A DNA stretch of 14,187 bases from JANPBY01 sp031430645. GTDB taxonomy: Bacteria > Actinomycetota > Actinomycetes > DATJPE01. Positions 14,089 to 14,187 of this stretch are shown piece after piece; position 1 is the stretch's first letter; the number at the start of each line of letters is the position of its first letter. Where the stretch lies: NCBI GenBank assembly GCA_031430645.1, contig JANPBY010000019.1, forward strand, positions 1-14,187, in the 5' to 3' direction. The notes under the pieces are model-generated. The model worked only from the letters and a program-made list of their open reading frames with translations. It was not told where the DNA came from and ran no database searches. A program made the position numbers and the translations under genes.

Positions 14089-14187
14089 CCGCCCCCCTTC
14101 CCCCCCCCGGGGGGTTGTGGTTGTTGTAGGCCCCCGCGGGGGGGGGGGGGGGGGATGACACAAACCCGGGGGGGGGGGGGGGGGGGG
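14089..14187. other. Low-complexity G/C homopolymer contig end, probable sequencing artefact
   Basis: Runs of C (14101-14108) and G (14138-14154, 17 bases; 14168-14187, 20 bases to the window end) are unlike the rest of the window and typical of no-signal poly-G calls in two-colour sequencing. I see no gene or real regulatory site here. The true alaS promoter region beyond about 14080 should be regarded as missing. Confidence 0.85.

Noticed and set aside
14047..14163. Extension of alaS by 39 residues (Pro/Thr/Gly-rich)
   Set aside because: It is translated from the homopolymer artefact, while METAEIRNRW at 14046 is the normal AlaS N-terminus with a ribosome site.
1..14187. CRISPR arrays, insertion sequences, tRNA or rRNA genes, prophage or defence genes
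   Set aside because: I saw no repeat-spacer array, transposase, terminal inverted repeats, cloverleaf or phage-type protein on either strand.

Overview
The window reads as the edge of a high-GC actinomycete contig, probably a soil or environmental Actinomycetia lineage near Nocardioides or Propionibacteriales. The placement is inferred from the gene order alaS-ruvX-mltG-aroE, frequent GTG starts and the protein families present. No genus can be named from the sequence alone. Apart from one fragment at the left edge, every gene lies on the minus strand, so transcription runs from right to left.

Right to left, the layout is as follows. (1) 14047-14187 is low-complexity sequence with G homopolymers and looks like a sequencing or assembly artefact. 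(2) 14046-8973 is a tightly packed housekeeping block: alanyl-tRNA synthetase, the RuvX/YqgF nuclease, the MltG transglycosylase and an AroE-type shikimate dehydrogenase. (3) 8876-5846 is a regulatory block: a Roadblock/LC7 protein with an acidic tail, a DUF4388 (PATAN) protein, a CvnD/MglA-like small GTPase and a 104-residue protein I do not recognise. (4) 5708-1098 holds the type IV pilus motor genes pilB, pilT and pilC. (5) 1097-745 is a 353-base intergenic region with a terminator for the motor operon, an inverted repeat and a structured leader that I read as a class I cyclic di-GMP (GEMM-I) riboswitch. (6) 744-319 is the major pilin gene, ending in a strong hairpin. (7) 1-195 is a plus-strand fragment with a clear prepilin N-terminus, facing the pilin gene.

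Together, blocks 3-6 describe a type IV pilus with extension motor (PilB), retraction motor (PilT), membrane platform (PilC) and pilin. A Roadblock-PATAN-GTPase set that may control polarity or activity lies upstream. Two independent features point to cyclic di-GMP. The pilin leader has the GEMM-I core, and the PilB N-terminus has the 24-5-24 residue tandem repeat layout of the MshEN cyclic di-GMP-binding domain. The most notable proposal from this window is that one second messenger acts on both pilin synthesis and the extension ATPase, next to a small-GTPase module. Prepilin peptidase, PilM, PilN and PilO are not in the window.
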